The notes under the pieces were generated by a model. That model saw only the letters and a program-made list of their open reading frames with translations. It searched no databases and had not been told where the DNA came from. A stretch of DNA of 64,000 nucleotides from GCA-2746605 sp963710615. Lineage in GTDB: Bacteria; Bacteroidota; Ignavibacteria; Ignavibacteriales; Melioribacteraceae. The DNA lies in the NCBI GenBank assembly GCA_963710615.1, contig CAVQBF010000031.1, forward strand, positions 248,001 through 312,000, written 5' to 3'. Both the position numbers and the translations under genes were made by a program. Positions within the stretch are counted from its first letter, which is position 1. Each line of letters opens with the position of its first letter. This document shows positions 46,841 to 56,403 of this stretch, piece by piece.

Positions 46841-47077
46841 TTAGCCGGCGACTTTTTCTTTTAGATAGTTAGTTGCGTCACCAACTGTTCCGATTTTTTC
46901 TGCATCTTCATCCGGTATAGAAATATCGAATTCAGATTCGAATCCCATCACTAATTCAACGATATCTAATGAATCTGCACCTAAATCGTTAGTAAAAGAG
47001 GCTTCAGGTGTAATTTGTGAATCTTCAACACCTAATTTGTCCATTATTATTTCTTTTACTTTTGCTTCAACATCCAT
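46841..47077 (-). CDS. acpP: Acyl carrier protein
   Basis: This 78-residue acidic carrier of the growing acyl chain carries 4'-phosphopantetheine on the serine of DLGADSLDIVELVM (about Ser36). The four-helix pattern and the acidic helix II (EFDISIPDEDAEKI) are intact. It lies between fabG and fabF. The ATG follows GGAGAAC in the leader. Confidence 0.97.
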   Translation of the reverse strand: MDVEAKVKEIIMDKLGVEDSQITPEASFTNDLGADSLDIVELVMGFESEFDISIPDEDAEKIGTVGDATNYLKEKVAG

Positions 47078-47108
47078 ATTGTTCTCCTTCTATTTATGAA
47101 ATTGAAAT

Positions 47109-47870
47109 TTACATTACCATGCCGCCATCAACGGCAATAACTTGTCCAGTGATATAATCAGCATCTTCGCTGCATAAGAAACCTACAACTTTGGCTATGT
47201 CTTCTGGACTTCCCAGTCTACCCATGGGTATATTTCTTAATAACTGTTCTCTTTGAGTTTCGTTTAATTTTGCCGTCATTTCCGTTTCAATAAAACCGGG
47301 AGCAACAGCATTAACAGTAATATTTCTCGAGGCTAATTCTTTAGCCATTGATTTTGTAAAGCCTATCACACCTGCTTTTGATGCTGCATAATTTGATTGT
47401 CCGGCATTTCCTATTAGACCAACGACAGAAGCTATATTTACAATTCTACCATACTTTTGTTTAATCATTGGTTTTAAAACCGCTTTAGTATAATTAAATA
47501 CACTCTTTAGATTAACATCAATTACACTATCAAAATCCTTTTCTTCCATTCTTAACAAAAGATTGTCTCTAGTAATCCCAGCGTTATTTATTAAAATATC
47601 AACTCCACCAAGGTGCTCAATAGCACTATTTATTGTTGCCTGAGCATCTTCAAATGAAGAAGCATCTGCTTTGAATCCAACAATTTTTATATCGTGATTA
47701 CCAATTTCTTCTTCAATTTCTTCGGCACAAGCATCACAGCTGTTGTATATGAAAGCAACATCTGAAAAAAGTATTCCACAACAACTCTTTGCAGCAAGTT
47801 CTTTCACAATTGCCTTTCCAATTCCTCTTGTCCCGCCGGTTACAATCGCTCTTTTATTATGTTCATTCAT
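47109..47870 (-). CDS. fabG: 3-oxoacyl-ACP reductase
   Basis: This 253-residue short-chain dehydrogenase reduces beta-ketoacyl-ACP with NADPH. The cofactor-binding motif is VTGGTRGIGKAI at about 11-22. LINNAGITRDNLL is the NNAG motif, and Ser-Tyr-Lys is SNYAASKAG. VAPGFIETEM is downstream. An oddity is the segment SCCGILFSDVAFIYNSCDAC (about 29-48), which replaces the usual short ADVAF stretch in the cofactor-specificity loop and adds several cysteines. The rest of the protein is ordinary. Confidence 0.95.
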   Translation of the reverse strand: MNEHNKRAIVTGGTRGIGKAIVKELAAKSCCGILFSDVAFIYNSCDACAEEIEEEIGNHDIKIVGFKADASSFEDAQATINSAIEHLGGVDILINNAGITRDNLLLRMEEKDFDSVIDVNLKSVFNYTKAVLKPMIKQKYGRIVNIASVVGLIGNAGQSNYAASKAGVIGFTKSMAKELASRNITVNAVAPGFIETEMTAKLNETQREQLLRNIPMGRLGSPEDIAKVVGFLCSEDADYITGQVIAVDGGMVM

Positions 47871-47965
47871 TCAATATTTACCAGAATTTTATTCTAAATT
47901 AAAATCATTTTTGAATATAATACTATTTTTATTTTTATTCCACTTGCTAAATTTAATTACAATCT

Positions 47966-48880
47966 TTAAATAAATTGTTCCAAATCGGAATATTTATCTA
48001 TCCCTTTCAAAAGAACATCTTTATTAATTCTTTTTGCTAAACCTTGTAACACTTTTCCTGGACCAACTTCAATAAACTCAGTAATTCCATCTCCAATCAT
48101 ATTCTGCATCGATTCCTCCCATCTTACAGGGGCATTCAATTGTTTAAGCAGTAGATTTTTTATAGCTGAGCTATCGATAACAGGTTTTGCAGTAACATTT
48201 GCGTATACCGGACAAATTGAATCAAAAAAATCAGTTTGATCTAATGTTACTTTCAATTCATCAATCGCAGGCTCCATTAAAGGAGAATGAAAAGCACCAC
48301 TAACAATAAGTTCCTTTACTATCTTTGCCCCGTTTTCTTTTGCTAATTCCATTGCTTTTTTAACACCACTGACCGAACCGGATATAACTATTTGTCCCGG
48401 AGAATTAAAATTAGCACATTGAACAATACCCTCTGATGAGGCTTTTTGACAGATATCTTCAAGCTGTTCACTACTCAAACCTATTATTGCAGCCATTGTT
48501 CCTGGAAATTTTTCACCGGCTGAGAGCATGGCTTCTCCTCTTTTTCGCACAAGATTAAATGCATCTAAAGGTTTTAAGGTTTTATTGGCAACTAAAGCGG
48601 TATATTCTCCGAGTGAATGTCCAGCAACAGCATCAACCGAAAATTCACCAAGTTCATTAAGTATTAAAGCACCGTGTAGAAATATTGCAGGTTGTGTAAT
48701 GCTTGTTAGTTTTAATTCATCAATTGGTCCTTCAAACATGACCTTCGAAATTTTAAAATTAATTTTGTCTTCCGCCTCTTCAATTAGTAATTTTGCTTTT
48801 GAAGAGCTTTCGTAGATATCTTTTGCCATCCCGACATATTGTGAGCCCTGCCCGGGAAAGATGAATGCTCTTTTACTCAT
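47966..48880 (-). CDS. fabD: Malonyl-CoA:ACP transacylase
   Basis: This enzyme of about 304 residues moves malonyl from CoA to ACP. The active serine is in AGHSLGEYTAL, preceded by FIFPGQGSQYVGMAKDIY at the N-terminus, with a second catalytic His in VSGAFHSPLMEPA. The ATG at 48880 is preferred because MSKRAFIFPGQGSQ is the usual family start. A longer in-frame start at 48916 lies inside fabH. The start overlaps the fabH stop (TGATG). Confidence 0.95.
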   Translation of the reverse strand: MSKRAFIFPGQGSQYVGMAKDIYESSSKAKLLIEEAEDKINFKISKVMFEGPIDELKLTSITQPAIFLHGALILNELGEFSVDAVAGHSLGEYTALVANKTLKPLDAFNLVRKRGEAMLSAGEKFPGTMAAIIGLSSEQLEDICQKASSEGIVQCANFNSPGQIVISGSVSGVKKAMELAKENGAKIVKELIVSGAFHSPLMEPAIDELKVTLDQTDFFDSICPVYANVTAKPVIDSSAIKNLLLKQLNAPVRWEESMQNMIGDGITEFIEVGPGKVLQGLAKRINKDVLLKGIDKYSDLEQFI

Positions 48881-49896
48881 CAATCCATGCCCCAAGTAAG
48901 GTATATAGATCCCCAAGTAAAACCTGCGCCAAAAGCAGCAAGTATTAGATTATCACCTTTTTTTAGTTTCCCATCTCTGTAGTACTCAGTTAAACAAAGT
49001 GGAATAGTTGCAGCAGTTGTGTTGCCATATTTATCTATGTTAACCATTGCTTTTTCTTTTGGGATTCCCATTCTATTGGCAGTAGCATCAATAATTCTTA
49101 AATTTGCCTGGTGAGGAACTAAATAAGCAATATCTTCAGATTTTAGATTATTTTTCTCCATAATCTCTGCTGAAATATCCGCCATCCCTTTAACTGCTTC
49201 TTTAAATACTGTTTTCCCATCCTGATAAAGAGTATGAAAACCTTTATCTACTGTTTCGTGGCTGGGAGGATTTAAACTTCCACCACCTTTCATATAAAGT
49301 GATTCTTGACCAGCTCCATCAACGTGTAAAATTGAATCTATAACGCCTAAAGACTTATCCGATGTCGGTTCAAGCAAGACTGCTGAAGCAGCATCACCAA
49401 AAAGAAGACAAGTATTTCTATCAGTATAATCAACAATGGTACTCATTTTATCTGCCCCTATCACCAATACCTTTTTGTACGTTCCACCTTCAATTAAACC
49501 GGCTCCTGTTTTCAGCGCGAATAAAAACCCGGAACAGGCTGCAGATAAATCAAATCCCCAAGCATTTTTAGCCCCAATTTTATCCTGAACTATACAAGCT
49601 GTAGCCGGGAAAAACATATCTGGAGTTACAGTTGCAACAATAATAACATCAATTTCTTCTGGGGAAAGGTTCATTGATTTAATCAAATCTTCAGCAGCTT
49701 TTGATGCCATATAGCTTGTTGGACCTTTGTCCTCACGTCTTCTTTCTTTAATACCTGTTCTTGAAACAATCCACTCATCTGAGGTTTCAACAATTTTTTC
49801 AAAATAATGATTATCAAGAACCGTATCAGGAAGATATTTACCAACTCCTGTAATAGTTGCATTAAATAATCTTTTACTTTCGTTAGAGGTTTCCAT
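48880..49896 (-). CDS. fabH: 3-oxoacyl-ACP synthase III (KAS III)
   Basis: This 338-residue initiating condensing enzyme uses acetyl-CoA and malonyl-ACP. The catalytic Cys is in DLSAACSGFLFALKTG (about 120). The His is in LVPHQANLRIIDA and the Asn in DKYGNTTAATIPL. The N-terminal GVGKYLPDTVLDN is family-typical. The start overlaps plsX by 14 bases and the stop overlaps fabD, so the genes are translationally coupled. Confidence 0.96.
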   Translation of the reverse strand: METSNESKRLFNATITGVGKYLPDTVLDNHYFEKIVETSDEWIVSRTGIKERRREDKGPTSYMASKAAEDLIKSMNLSPEEIDVIIVATVTPDMFFPATACIVQDKIGAKNAWGFDLSAACSGFLFALKTGAGLIEGGTYKKVLVIGADKMSTIVDYTDRNTCLLFGDAASAVLLEPTSDKSLGVIDSILHVDGAGQESLYMKGGGSLNPPSHETVDKGFHTLYQDGKTVFKEAVKGMADISAEIMEKNNLKSEDIAYLVPHQANLRIIDATANRMGIPKEKAMVNIDKYGNTTAATIPLCLTEYYRDGKLKKGDNLILAAFGAGFTWGSIYLTWGMD

Positions 49897-50908
49897 AATA
49901 CTCTCTGCCCTCCTTCAATTTTTTAATCAATTCTTTTTGAAACATGATATTGGCTTTTAAAATCATATTTTTCATGGCTAATGGAGAACTAGAACCATGT
50001 CCGATAATGCTAATTCCGTTTACACCCAATAATGGAACACCACCATGAGATTGATAATCCATATCTTTTAGTGATTCCTTAAAAACTGTTTTCGTAATTA
50101 ATGCTTTAATTTTGTTAAGAATACCCTCATCAGCGTATGATCTGATTCTAGACTTTAAGAAGTTAATAAAACTTTCGCCAAATTTCAGTATAATATTGCC
50201 GGTAAAACCATCACATAAAATTATATCTGCGGAACCATTTAATATATCTCTTCCTTCAACATTGCCAATAAAATTAATTTTACTCTTCCTCAACATCTCC
50301 AAGGTTTCTAAGGTAACCGAATTACCTTTTGAATCTTCCTCACCAACACTAAGCAAACCAACAGTCGGGTTTTTAATTTGATCAACTTCCTTTGCAAATA
50401 TAGTACCCATAATTGCATATTCAAGCAAATGAATTGGTTTACTGTCCACACTCGCACCAACATCATAAACTGTACAAGGTTTCATTTTAGATGTTGGAAA
50501 CTGAGCGCCGATTGTCGGTCTTCCAAAACCTTGAATCCTACCAATTAGTAAAGTTGATGCTGCCATCATTGCGCCGGTATTGCCTGCACTTACAAAAGCA
50601 TCAGCAAATTGCTCTTTAACTAATTGAGCACCTTTTACAATTGATGAATCTTTCTTTTTCTTTAATGCAATTGTTGGAGAATCATGCATATCAATAACTT
50701 CTGAAGCATGTATTATTTTTGACAAATCAAAAGACAGATTTTCAGTTTCAAGTACCTGTTCAATTTTTGATTTGTCCCCAATTAAAAAGATTTCAATGTT
50801 TGACGATTCTTTTAGTGCTTCAACTGCACCAAAAATAGGATTCTGGGGAACGAAATCGCCCCCCATAGCATCAACAATAATTTTACACTTTTGAATATTT
50901 TGGGACAT
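49883..50908 (-). CDS. plsX: Phosphate acyltransferase PlsX
   Basis: This 341-residue enzyme makes acyl-phosphate from acyl-ACP for phospholipid synthesis. It has IIVDAMGGDFVPQNPIFGAVEAL at the N-terminus, DAFVSAGNTGAMMAAS, ILCDGFTGNIILKFGES and a C-terminal GVPLLGVNGISIIGHGSS, all family signatures. It is in the standard position between rpmF and fabH. Confidence 0.96.
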   Translation of the reverse strand: MSQNIQKCKIIVDAMGGDFVPQNPIFGAVEALKESSNIEIFLIGDKSKIEQVLETENLSFDLSKIIHASEVIDMHDSPTIALKKKKDSSIVKGAQLVKEQFADAFVSAGNTGAMMAASTLLIGRIQGFGRPTIGAQFPTSKMKPCTVYDVGASVDSKPIHLLEYAIMGTIFAKEVDQIKNPTVGLLSVGEEDSKGNSVTLETLEMLRKSKINFIGNVEGRDILNGSADIILCDGFTGNIILKFGESFINFLKSRIRSYADEGILNKIKALITKTVFKESLKDMDYQSHGGVPLLGVNGISIIGHGSSSPLAMKNMILKANIMFQKELIKKLKEGREYYGNL

Positions 50909-50914
50909 AGTTGG

Positions 50915-51094
50915 TTATGCTTCCGGAACAAACATAGATCGTCCGGCGTAATAACCGCAACTTGGACATGCACGATGGCTTAATTTAATTTCACCACAGT
51001 TTGAACAGTTGCTTAGGGAAGGAGAAGAAGCTTTATAATGTGTACGCCTTTTGTCTCTTCTACTCTTTGATATTTTTCTTTTAGGATGAGCCAT
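50915..51094 (-). CDS. rpmF: Ribosomal protein L32
   Basis: This 59-residue large-subunit protein is read as MAHPKRKISKSRRDKRRTHY at the N-terminus. A zinc-ribbon with CSNC (residues 30 and 33) and CPSC (43 and 46) sits in the middle, followed by GYYAGRSMFVPEA. It lies 14 bases after yceD and 7 bases before plsX, the usual gene order. The ATG at 51094 is preceded by GAGGTAAT. The zinc-binding form has all four cysteines. Confidence 0.95.
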   Translation of the reverse strand: MAHPKRKISKSRRDKRRTHYKASSPSLSNCSNCGEIKLSHRACPSCGYYAGRSMFVPEA

Positions 51095-51108
51095 TTAATA
51101 ATTACCTC

Positions 51109-51609
51109 TTATTTAAGTTTATCTTTCAAATTCAATAATGGTGCCCAAACGGAATCATCTTCCTTTTCAGCACAGTTACATTTATCATGATTTAGATTTG
51201 TACCACACCTTACACATAAACCTTTGCAATCTTCGGAACAGAGTTTTTTCATTGGTAAAGATAGATTTGCAAAATCAATAACATCTTCATTTAAATCAAT
51301 TTTATCTGTATTAGGCGATAAATACTTTAGATTTTCCTGTTCCTCATCAAAATCATTTTTATCAAATATATATAGCAATGAGAATTCTGCAAATAGTTCT
51401 TTCTTAAATTCAATATTGCATCTATCGCAAAATAAATCTGCAAAAATTGTTAAATTACATTTGATAACTATTTGATGTTGCGATTTATCTAAAGTACAAT
51501 CTAAAATCAAGTTATCAATGAACGGTTCACCTAGTTGAAGTTCAATTACAGATTTTTCAAATCTTAAAGCATGAATTCCAACAGGTAAATTTGTTATTTT
51601 AATAATCAT
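51109..51609 (-). CDS. yceD: DUF177 (YceD) family protein
   Basis: This 166-residue YceD-family protein is the usual neighbour of rpmF and is linked to 23S rRNA accumulation in E. coli and plants. It has CDRCNIEFKKELFAEF at about 70-85 and the C-terminal zinc-ribbon-like CSEDCKGLCVRCGTNLNHDKCNC (about 132-154), with DEDVIDFANLSLP-type spacing before it. It begins a leftward operon with rpmF, plsX and the fab genes. Confidence 0.9.
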   Translation of the reverse strand: MIIKITNLPVGIHALRFEKSVIELQLGEPFIDNLILDCTLDKSQHQIVIKCNLTIFADLFCDRCNIEFKKELFAEFSLLYIFDKNDFDEEQENLKYLSPNTDKIDLNEDVIDFANLSLPMKKLCSEDCKGLCVRCGTNLNHDKCNCAEKEDDSVWAPLLNLKDKLK

Positions 51610-51726
51610 GCTAAATTAAATAAATATAGTTTTAAAATATATAAAGTGTATTTTTGAGAAGCAAGATATGATATCTGAATCATTTACAACCGATAATTAA
51701 AATAATACTTCAATAACATTGTTTTT

Positions 51727-52626
51727 ATGCTGGAAATTAAAAACATAAGTAAATATTTTGGCCCTAATTTAGTTTTAGATGACATTTCATTTTCTGTTAA
51801 GCAAGGGGAAATATTTGGATTAATTGGTCCTAACGGTGCTGGCAAAACTACCACATTAAGAATAATTCTTGGAATTTTGAATGCATCTTCCGGTGATGTA
51901 AAATTCACAAATAAATCACTCGATCATAATTTTTCTAATTTAACAGGTTATTTACCAGAAGAAAGAGGACTTTATCCTAAAAGCAATGTTGTAAATACTT
52001 TAACATATCTTGGACAGCTTAAGGGATTAAGACATTCTGAAGCAATCAATAGTATTGACTACTGGTTTAGCCGACTTGAACTTAACGAGTACAAAAAGTA
52101 TCACGTTGAAGAATTGTCAAAAGGTAATCAGCAAAAAGTGCAGTTTATTTCAGCAATTTTACATGATCCAAAGATTCTAATTTTGGACGAGCCATTCTCA
52201 GGTTTTGATCCGGTAAATCAATCTATATTCAGAGAAATTATTGAAGAGAAAAAGAAAGATAAATTTATTATTCTATCGACTCATTTAATGGATCTTGCAG
52301 AAAGCTTATGTGATGAAATTTACTTAATAAATAAAGGTAAGAAAGTAATCTCCGGTAGTTTAATTGAGGTCTTGAATTCAGATCAGAATAAACATTATTC
52401 TTTAACTGTTACTAAAAATTTTTCTAAAGATGATATCTTTTTATTTGAAGACATTCATATTATTAAGCAAGAACATGATTCAATAATTCTTGATTTAGGG
52501 GATCAAACACCTTCAGAATTTTTAAGGAATTTCTCTAATAAGTTGCAGATTCTAGAATTTAGAAAAATTATTCCATCTCTTCATCAGATATTCATTTCAT
52601 CAGTAGGTGAAAATAAAAGGAAATGA
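51727..52626 (+). CDS. ABC transporter ATP-binding protein (NatA-like)
   Basis: This 299-residue ATPase has Walker A GPNGAGKTTTLRIIL at about 36-50, the Q-loop TGYLPEERGLYPK, the signature LSKGNQQKVQFISA and Walker B ILILDEPFSGFDP followed by ILSTHLMD. The C-terminal domain (from about 220) is typical of NatA/YhaQ-type ATPases of ABC-2 exporters. It overlaps the permease gene by 4 bases. The substrate is unknown. Confidence 0.93.
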   Translation: MLEIKNISKYFGPNLVLDDISFSVKQGEIFGLIGPNGAGKTTTLRIILGILNASSGDVKFTNKSLDHNFSNLTGYLPEERGLYPKSNVVNTLTYLGQLKGLRHSEAINSIDYWFSRLELNEYKKYHVEELSKGNQQKVQFISAILHDPKILILDEPFSGFDPVNQSIFREIIEEKKKDKFIILSTHLMDLAESLCDEIYLINKGKKVISGSLIEVLNSDQNKHYSLTVTKNFSKDDIFLFEDIHIIKQEHDSIILDLGDQTPSEFLRNFSNKLQILEFRKIIPSLHQIFISSVGENKRK

Positions 52627-53855
52627 CAAAATCAATAATTATAGCACGATGGGAATTTTTTGAAAGGATTAAGAGAAAATCCTTTATAATTTCTATGTTA
52701 TTAATCCCTCTTTTAATTATCGGAATTAGTTTACTCCCCTCTTTAATAATTCAAAAAGGAAATGATTATCCTCTTCCTTTGGGGATTGTTGACTTTACAA
52801 AAAAATATGAGGTTGAATTTTCTAATGAATTAGCTTCATCTTTATTGGATAATGGTCAACCTGCTTTTTTTACTTTTAATCTTATTGGAAGAAGTAATGA
52901 TGAAAATTCGTTGTTAGAATCAGCTGACAAACAAGTTTTATCAGATTTACTTATTGGTTATGTCATAATTACTGATGAACCTGAACTGACATTAACTTTT
53001 AGAAGCAAAGATATTTTCAATCTGGAAAAGCTAAGTATAATTGAGCAGTCATTTAATAAAGCTGCAATTATAATTCATGGCAAAGAACAGAATATTGATT
53101 TGACAAAATCTGAATTCCTTAGTTCTAAAATTAGCCGACTAAAAAAATCTTATATTAATGCTCAGTCTGAAGAAGACATCCTTAGATCGTTCCTCAATTC
53201 TTATTTATTTATTATTCTGTTAGTAACCCTAATTTTATTTTCTGGCGGAATGTTTGTCAGAAGTTTAATTCTAGAAAAATCGAATAGAATAATCGAACTA
53301 ATTTTATCAAGCTGTTCTTCAAAAGAATTACTTTTGGGTAAAGTTCTTGGATTAAGCTTTTTTGGATTATTTCAACTCACAGTTTGGATGGTAATTGGAA
53401 TTATTTTGCATAAAACCAATACAATGGATTTTGCTACTATCAAAAATCTTGAGTATCAATTACTATTTTTCGTATTGGGATATATCTTCTATTCCTCAAT
53501 ATTTATTGGACTAGGATCCATTGTCAATTTAGATCAAGAAGCTCAGCAGCTAACAGGTATAATAAGTATTTTTCTAATCTTCCCAATAATTCTTGCTGTA
53601 GAGATTTTGAGAAGTCCAAACTCAATTCTTTCTCTGGTATTGTCATATTTTCCATTAACTTCCGTACCTGTGATGCTATTAAGGTTAAATTCTACAAGAC
53701 CTGGAATTATAGAAATATTAATGGTGATCATGATATTACTTTTCAGTACTTATCTTGTAATTCTTATTTCTTCAAAACTATTTCGGTTTGGCATCCTAAA
53801 AACGGGGAAGCGAGCAAACTTTAAAGAAATTATTTCCTGGATTAAATTAAAGTAA
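52623..53855 (+). CDS. ABC-2 type transporter permease (NatB-like)
   Basis: This 410-residue permease has one N-terminal membrane helix (about 25-42, FIISMLLIPLLIIGISLLP), a large periplasmic domain (to about 190) and five or six closing helices (195-400). Such NatB/YhaP-type proteins export Na+, antibiotics or other small molecules. LILEKSNRIIELILSSCSSKELLLGKVLG is the conserved family segment before TM3. It partners the upstream ATPase by a 4-base overlap. Confidence 0.9.
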   Translation: MTKSIIIARWEFFERIKRKSFIISMLLIPLLIIGISLLPSLIIQKGNDYPLPLGIVDFTKKYEVEFSNELASSLLDNGQPAFFTFNLIGRSNDENSLLESADKQVLSDLLIGYVIITDEPELTLTFRSKDIFNLEKLSIIEQSFNKAAIIIHGKEQNIDLTKSEFLSSKISRLKKSYINAQSEEDILRSFLNSYLFIILLVTLILFSGGMFVRSLILEKSNRIIELILSSCSSKELLLGKVLGLSFFGLFQLTVWMVIGIILHKTNTMDFATIKNLEYQLLFFVLGYIFYSSIFIGLGSIVNLDQEAQQLTGIISIFLIFPIILAVEILRSPNSILSLVLSYFPLTSVPVMLLRLNSTRPGIIEILMVIMILLFSTYLVILISSKLFRFGILKTGKRANFKEIISWIKLK

Positions 53856-53856
53856 T

Positions 53857-54798
53857 ATGCCTTTTTCATATTCGTTGTTAGCAGCTTCAGTTCCAATGAT
53901 TATTTATCTAATATTCATTTGGAAACTTGATAAATATGAGCGAGAACCATTTGGAAAGGTTGTAAAGCATTTTTTCTGGGGTGCATTCGGCGCTGTTTTT
54001 TTAGGAATTATTTTTTCTTCATTAGTAAATTCAACTTTCGGATTGATTATCCCTCAAGCAACAATATTGTCGTTTTTCAGCACAGTAATTGTTGCCCCAT
54101 TTGTAGAAGAAATTGTAAAAGGAGTATATCTACTAAGATCTTATTCAAAAAATTATTTTGATAATCTAACTGATGGTTTGGTTTATGGTGGAGCGATTGG
54201 GCTTGGTTTTGGAATGACTGAAAATTTGCTATATTTTATAACCTATGATGAAACATTCGCCCAATGGATTTCGATAGTTATTACTAGATCAATTTTTTCT
54301 GCAGTAATGCACGGAATTGCAACTGCCACAGTCGGAGCTTTTCTTGCAAAAGCAAAATTTACTTTGTCCTCATCAAAATACTTATACTTATTTTGGGGAT
54401 TATGCTTAGCAATATTTTTTCATGCAACATGGAATTTATCTCTATCATTCGAATTCACGTATTTACTAGGAATTGCATTTATGATCTTTTTGATTGCAGC
54501 ATTCTTAATTATATTTAATTTTTCAATAAAAAATGAACAAAGAATAATTTCAGCAGAACTTGCGAATGAAACAAATCTTTTAATATCAGAAAGCATAAAT
54601 AAAGCTTTGGAGAAAAATCTTTTAAAAGGAATTGCTAAGAGAATTATTATCAAAAAGCATGCAAACTTTACAACCAAGCTTGCTTTTCGTAAATTTCAGG
54701 CAAGAAATAGTGAAGGAATACAAAAAGAATTTTACCTTTCAGAAATCGACCTTTATAGAAAAAAAATTTATGAACTTATTAACAAAATAAATGGCTAG
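53857..54798 (+). CDS. PrsW-family intramembrane metalloprotease
   Basis: This 313-residue multipass membrane protein has PrsW motifs: APFVEEIVKGVYL (about 86-98, EExxK catalytic Glu pair), ENLLYF at about 124 following GAIGLGFGMTE, and MHGIATATVGA and FHATWN carrying the zinc or proton-transfer His residues. Bacillus PrsW cleaves an anti-sigma factor, but the target here is unknown. A C-terminal basic cytoplasmic tail (about 225-313) of unknown use follows the last helix. It begins 2 bases after the ABC permease. Confidence 0.9.
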   Translation: MPFSYSLLAASVPMIIYLIFIWKLDKYEREPFGKVVKHFFWGAFGAVFLGIIFSSLVNSTFGLIIPQATILSFFSTVIVAPFVEEIVKGVYLLRSYSKNYFDNLTDGLVYGGAIGLGFGMTENLLYFITYDETFAQWISIVITRSIFSAVMHGIATATVGAFLAKAKFTLSSSKYLYLFWGLCLAIFFHATWNLSLSFEFTYLLGIAFMIFLIAAFLIIFNFSIKNEQRIISAELANETNLLISESINKALEKNLLKGIAKRIIIKKHANFTTKLAFRKFQARNSEGIQKEFYLSEIDLYRKKIYELINKING

Positions 54799-54806
54799 GA
54801 TTTTAT

Positions 54807-55388
54807 TTGGAACCGATCGGAATTTTTGGCGGCACATTTGACCCAATTCATTTTGGGCATTTAATAACTGCACAATCCATTTTAGAAAAAAGACAACTAG
54901 AAAAAATTATCTTTGTACCTGCATATATTGCTCCACACAAAGTTAAATATGATTATACTTCTCCTGAACACAGATTTAATATGACAAAGTTAGCAATTCA
55001 ATCACATCCAAATTTTGAGATCTCAGATTTTGAAATTAATAGAGATGATATCTCTTACACCTACAATACATTGGTTGAGTTTTCAAAGCAGTATGAAGAG
55101 ATTGAATTAATAATTGGTTTTGACAATTTAATCACATTTGATATGTGGCATAAACCAGATGAGATATTAGAAATTGCAAAGCTTGTTGTGTTGAAGAGGA
55201 CATATGACAAGGAGATTAAAAAAACTCACAAATATTTCGCAGAGGCAGAATTTGTTGATACTCCAACAATTGAGATATCAGCTACCAAAATCCGCGAGAG
55301 AGTTTCAAAAAATCTTCCAATTGACTTTTTTGTCCCAAATTCAGTTCAAGAATATATTCGTGAATATGAACTTTATAAAGTAATTTAA
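54807..55388 (+). CDS. nadD: Nicotinate-nucleotide adenylyltransferase
   Basis: This 193-residue enzyme adenylates nicotinate mononucleotide in NAD synthesis. It has GIFGGTFDPIHFGHLI (about 4-19, the HxGH nucleotidyltransferase motif) and the ISATKIRERV motif near the C-terminus. The first codon is TTG, with AGGA 7 bases upstream. No in-frame ATG precedes it. It begins 8 bases after prsW and is followed 2 bases later by meaB. Confidence 0.94.
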   Translation: MEPIGIFGGTFDPIHFGHLITAQSILEKRQLEKIIFVPAYIAPHKVKYDYTSPEHRFNMTKLAIQSHPNFEISDFEINRDDISYTYNTLVEFSKQYEEIELIIGFDNLITFDMWHKPDEILEIAKLVVLKRTYDKEIKKTHKYFAEAEFVDTPTIEISATKIRERVSKNLPIDFFVPNSVQEYIREYELYKVI

Positions 55389-55390
55389 TC

Positions 55391-56353
55391 ATGAATATAG
55401 AAAAACTAATAACTGAAATTCGAAAGAATAAAAAAAAATATATTTCCCGAGCAATATCTTTAATTGAAAATGAAGATGAATCATCGGTGGGAATTCTTAA
55501 AAACATTCATCGGTACATTGGCAATGCGTATAGAATTGGAATTACTGGACCACCTGGAGCAGGGAAATCCACTATTACAAATGAGCTGACAAAATTATTA
55601 CTTAAAATGAATAAGTCCGTCGGTATCATAGCTGTTGATCCCACAAGTCCGTTTACGGGTGGTGCCGTTTTAGGTGATAGAATAAGAATGAATGAATTAG
55701 GTTTAAACGATAATGTATTTATTAGAAGTATGGCAACTCGAGGTAGTTTAGGAGGATTGAGCAAAAAAACAATTGATGCTGCCGATATAATTGATTCCGC
55801 AGGTTTTGATTATATAATTTTTGAAACTGTAGGTGTTGGTCAATCTGAATTAGATATAGCAAAAACTGCTGATACTACATTGGTTGTTTTAGTGCCCGAA
55901 TCGGGAGATTCAGTTCAGGCAATGAAAGCGGGATTAATGGAAATTGCTGATTTCTTTGTCATGAATAAAAGTGATAGACCGGGTTCTGATAATGCTATTA
56001 AGGCACTTCAAACTACTCTTGTATTTCGTGCTCATGATGAAAATTCATATCTACCTAAAGTACTAAAATGCATTGCGTCAAAACCTACTGGAGTTGACGA
56101 TATAATTGTGGAGATAAATAATCATAGAGATTACTTAAATAAATCAAATCAATTTATTGAGAGAAGAAAGAAAAACAATAGAATACGAGTTAAAGGAATT
56201 GTTGAAAATTATATAACTGAAGATATTTGGAACAATGAGCGAAGACTTCTTTTGGGAAACGAACTTGAACTTATTACGAATAATAAAATCTCTCCATACC
56301 AATCAGCTGAAAAAATTATATCTCACTACAAAAAAGAATTAACTAATAATTAG
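55391..56353 (+). CDS. meaB: MeaB/ArgK-type G-protein chaperone of methylmalonyl-CoA mutase
   Basis: This 320-residue P-loop GTPase protects and loads B12 onto methylmalonyl-CoA mutase. It has the Walker A GPPGAGKSTITNEL (about 54-67), DPTSPFTGGAVLGDRIRM, FETVGVGQSE (switch) and NKSDRPG for guanine specificity. The mutase subunits are not in this window. It starts 2 bases after nadD. Confidence 0.92.
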   Translation: MNIEKLITEIRKNKKKYISRAISLIENEDESSVGILKNIHRYIGNAYRIGITGPPGAGKSTITNELTKLLLKMNKSVGIIAVDPTSPFTGGAVLGDRIRMNELGLNDNVFIRSMATRGSLGGLSKKTIDAADIIDSAGFDYIIFETVGVGQSELDIAKTADTTLVVLVPESGDSVQAMKAGLMEIADFFVMNKSDRPGSDNAIKALQTTLVFRAHDENSYLPKVLKCIASKPTGVDDIIVEINNHRDYLNKSNQFIERRKKNNRIRVKGIVENYITEDIWNNERRLLLGNELELITNNKISPYQSAEKIISHYKKELTNN

Positions 56354-56403
56354 TATTTTATTTAGTTTTATAAGTCTAATTTTAATCTAAGGAGAAAATA
56401 AAA

